64,000 bases of DNA, taken from NCBI RefSeq assembly GCF_014695375.1, contig NZ_JACJOG010000010.1:31693-95692 (forward strand), written 5' to 3'. The notes under the pieces are model-generated. The model searched no databases. It was not told where the DNA came from and saw only the letters and a program-made list of their open reading frames with translations. Shown in pieces: positions 63,313-64,000 of this stretch. The position numbers and the translations under genes were made by a program. Numbering within the stretch: position 1 is the stretch's first letter; each line of letters opens with the position of its first letter. Origin of the DNA: Coleofasciculus sp. FACHB-T130. GTDB lineage: Bacteria; Cyanobacteriota; Cyanobacteriia; Cyanobacteriales; FACHB-T130.

Positions 63313-64000
63313 GTACTTGTTCTGTGAGAATTAAGCTTAAGGGTTGATGCGCTTGCAGGAGTTTTCCTAAATTCACGAGCGATCGCTTCCTTCATACTCA
63401 CAGATGCATTAATTTAGTATAAAAGCAAATCCTCTCACAAAAGATGCAAGCTTAGGAATAGCTCTATTACTTACCGGAATAATATTTGTAACTACAGTAA
63501 CCGACCAACTATAAAATTGAATATTACGATAGTAATATTCTGTCATCGCTAAGTCTCTCTACTAATCATAATTGCTTAGCACTTAACTTGAGTATTCTTA
63601 AGCATTTCTTTCACAAGAATAAGGCAATGAACTTTTAATTAACAATTTAGGCTTACTAATACTCAGAAATTAACTTAACCCTATCTTCGATTATAAGTAT
63701 TAGAATATGATTTTGTGCAACTATGATTTTAAACTACTCATGACTTTACCGTAATACAATTATCAACTTTTAAATTAATGTTGAGTTTACTTATAAAAAT
63801 ATAGGATTAAAATTAAATTGCAAATTTTATTAGTAGATTAAAATTATTTTTTATCAGTAAAATTAGTTATTTAATATAAAACTTATTTAAGTGCTTATGT
63901 AAAATAAATTACACATAATAAAAAGTAGAATAAGCTAAAACAAAAGTCAAGAAAACAAGAGACTTATGAGATTTATTAGAGATTTAAGCCGAGAAACTCA
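63313..64000. other. AT-rich gene-free end of the window
   Basis: The last ~690 bases have short A/T runs and stops in all frames. No gene, hairpin or array stands out. It is probably the 5' region of the kinase gene and whatever gene lies beyond the edge. Confidence 0.55.

Overview
The window comes from a cyanobacterium, most likely filamentous. The evidence is: many HIP1 palindromes (GCGATCGC) on both strands; ndhL next to a DUF3007 gene and trpA; a free C-terminal-domain homologue of the orange carotenoid protein; trnL(UAA) split by a group I intron; and heptanucleotide short tandem repeats (STRR). No phage, plasmid, CRISPR or insertion-sequence genes were seen. The dominant content is signal transduction.

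Layout. (1) 79-11038, minus strand: three large histidine kinases, an Rcp1-like response regulator and a protein with two CheB methylesterase domains. (2) 11787-15040, plus strand: a LuxR-type regulator, then a tightly coupled pair of a REC-GAF-PP2C phosphatase and an RsbW-like ATPase. (3) 15361-19927: carotenoid-carrier homologue, queG, a HAD phosphatase, a PD-(D/E)XK-fold protein and a MalK/UgpC-type ATPase. (4) 20090-24156: a ParC/GyrA-like topoisomerase subunit, then a tandem duplication of about 970 bp that copied a small response regulator together with the first ~50 codons of the topoisomerase gene. (5) 24520-33807: mixed housekeeping and hypothetical genes (DMT transporter, LysR regulator, O-methyltransferase, lipoprotein, amidase, pgl). 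(6) 33918-38052: two FHA proteins, intron-bearing trnL(UAA), ndhL-DUF3007-trpA. (7) 38147-52320, minus strand: a full chemosensory locus in transcription order giant sensor kinase, cheR-TPR, cheW-cheW fusion, a dead MCP fragment, an intact MCP, cheA-REC, cheB. A CheY-like regulator (53208) and a CyaB1-type adenylyl cyclase (53831-56449) follow. (8) 56605-63312: recN, a UbiB/AarF-family kinase, a PRC-barrel protein and one more sensor kinase. The last ~690 bases are AT-rich and gene-free.

How it may work. The che locus has the part list of Wsp-type 'alternative cellular function' systems (CheR with TPR, two CheW domains, hybrid CheA-REC, CheB). The kinase at its head carries a PAS domain with all expected LOV flavin-binding residues and the photoactive cysteine, so blue light is a plausible input. 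The nearby adenylyl cyclase makes cAMP a plausible output. These links are inferred from position only.

A second theme is repeat DNA inside functional genes. Repeat-like tracts sit in frame in queG, in the ABC ATPase, in the CheB linker and in cheA, and the heptamer family lies inside the trnL intron.
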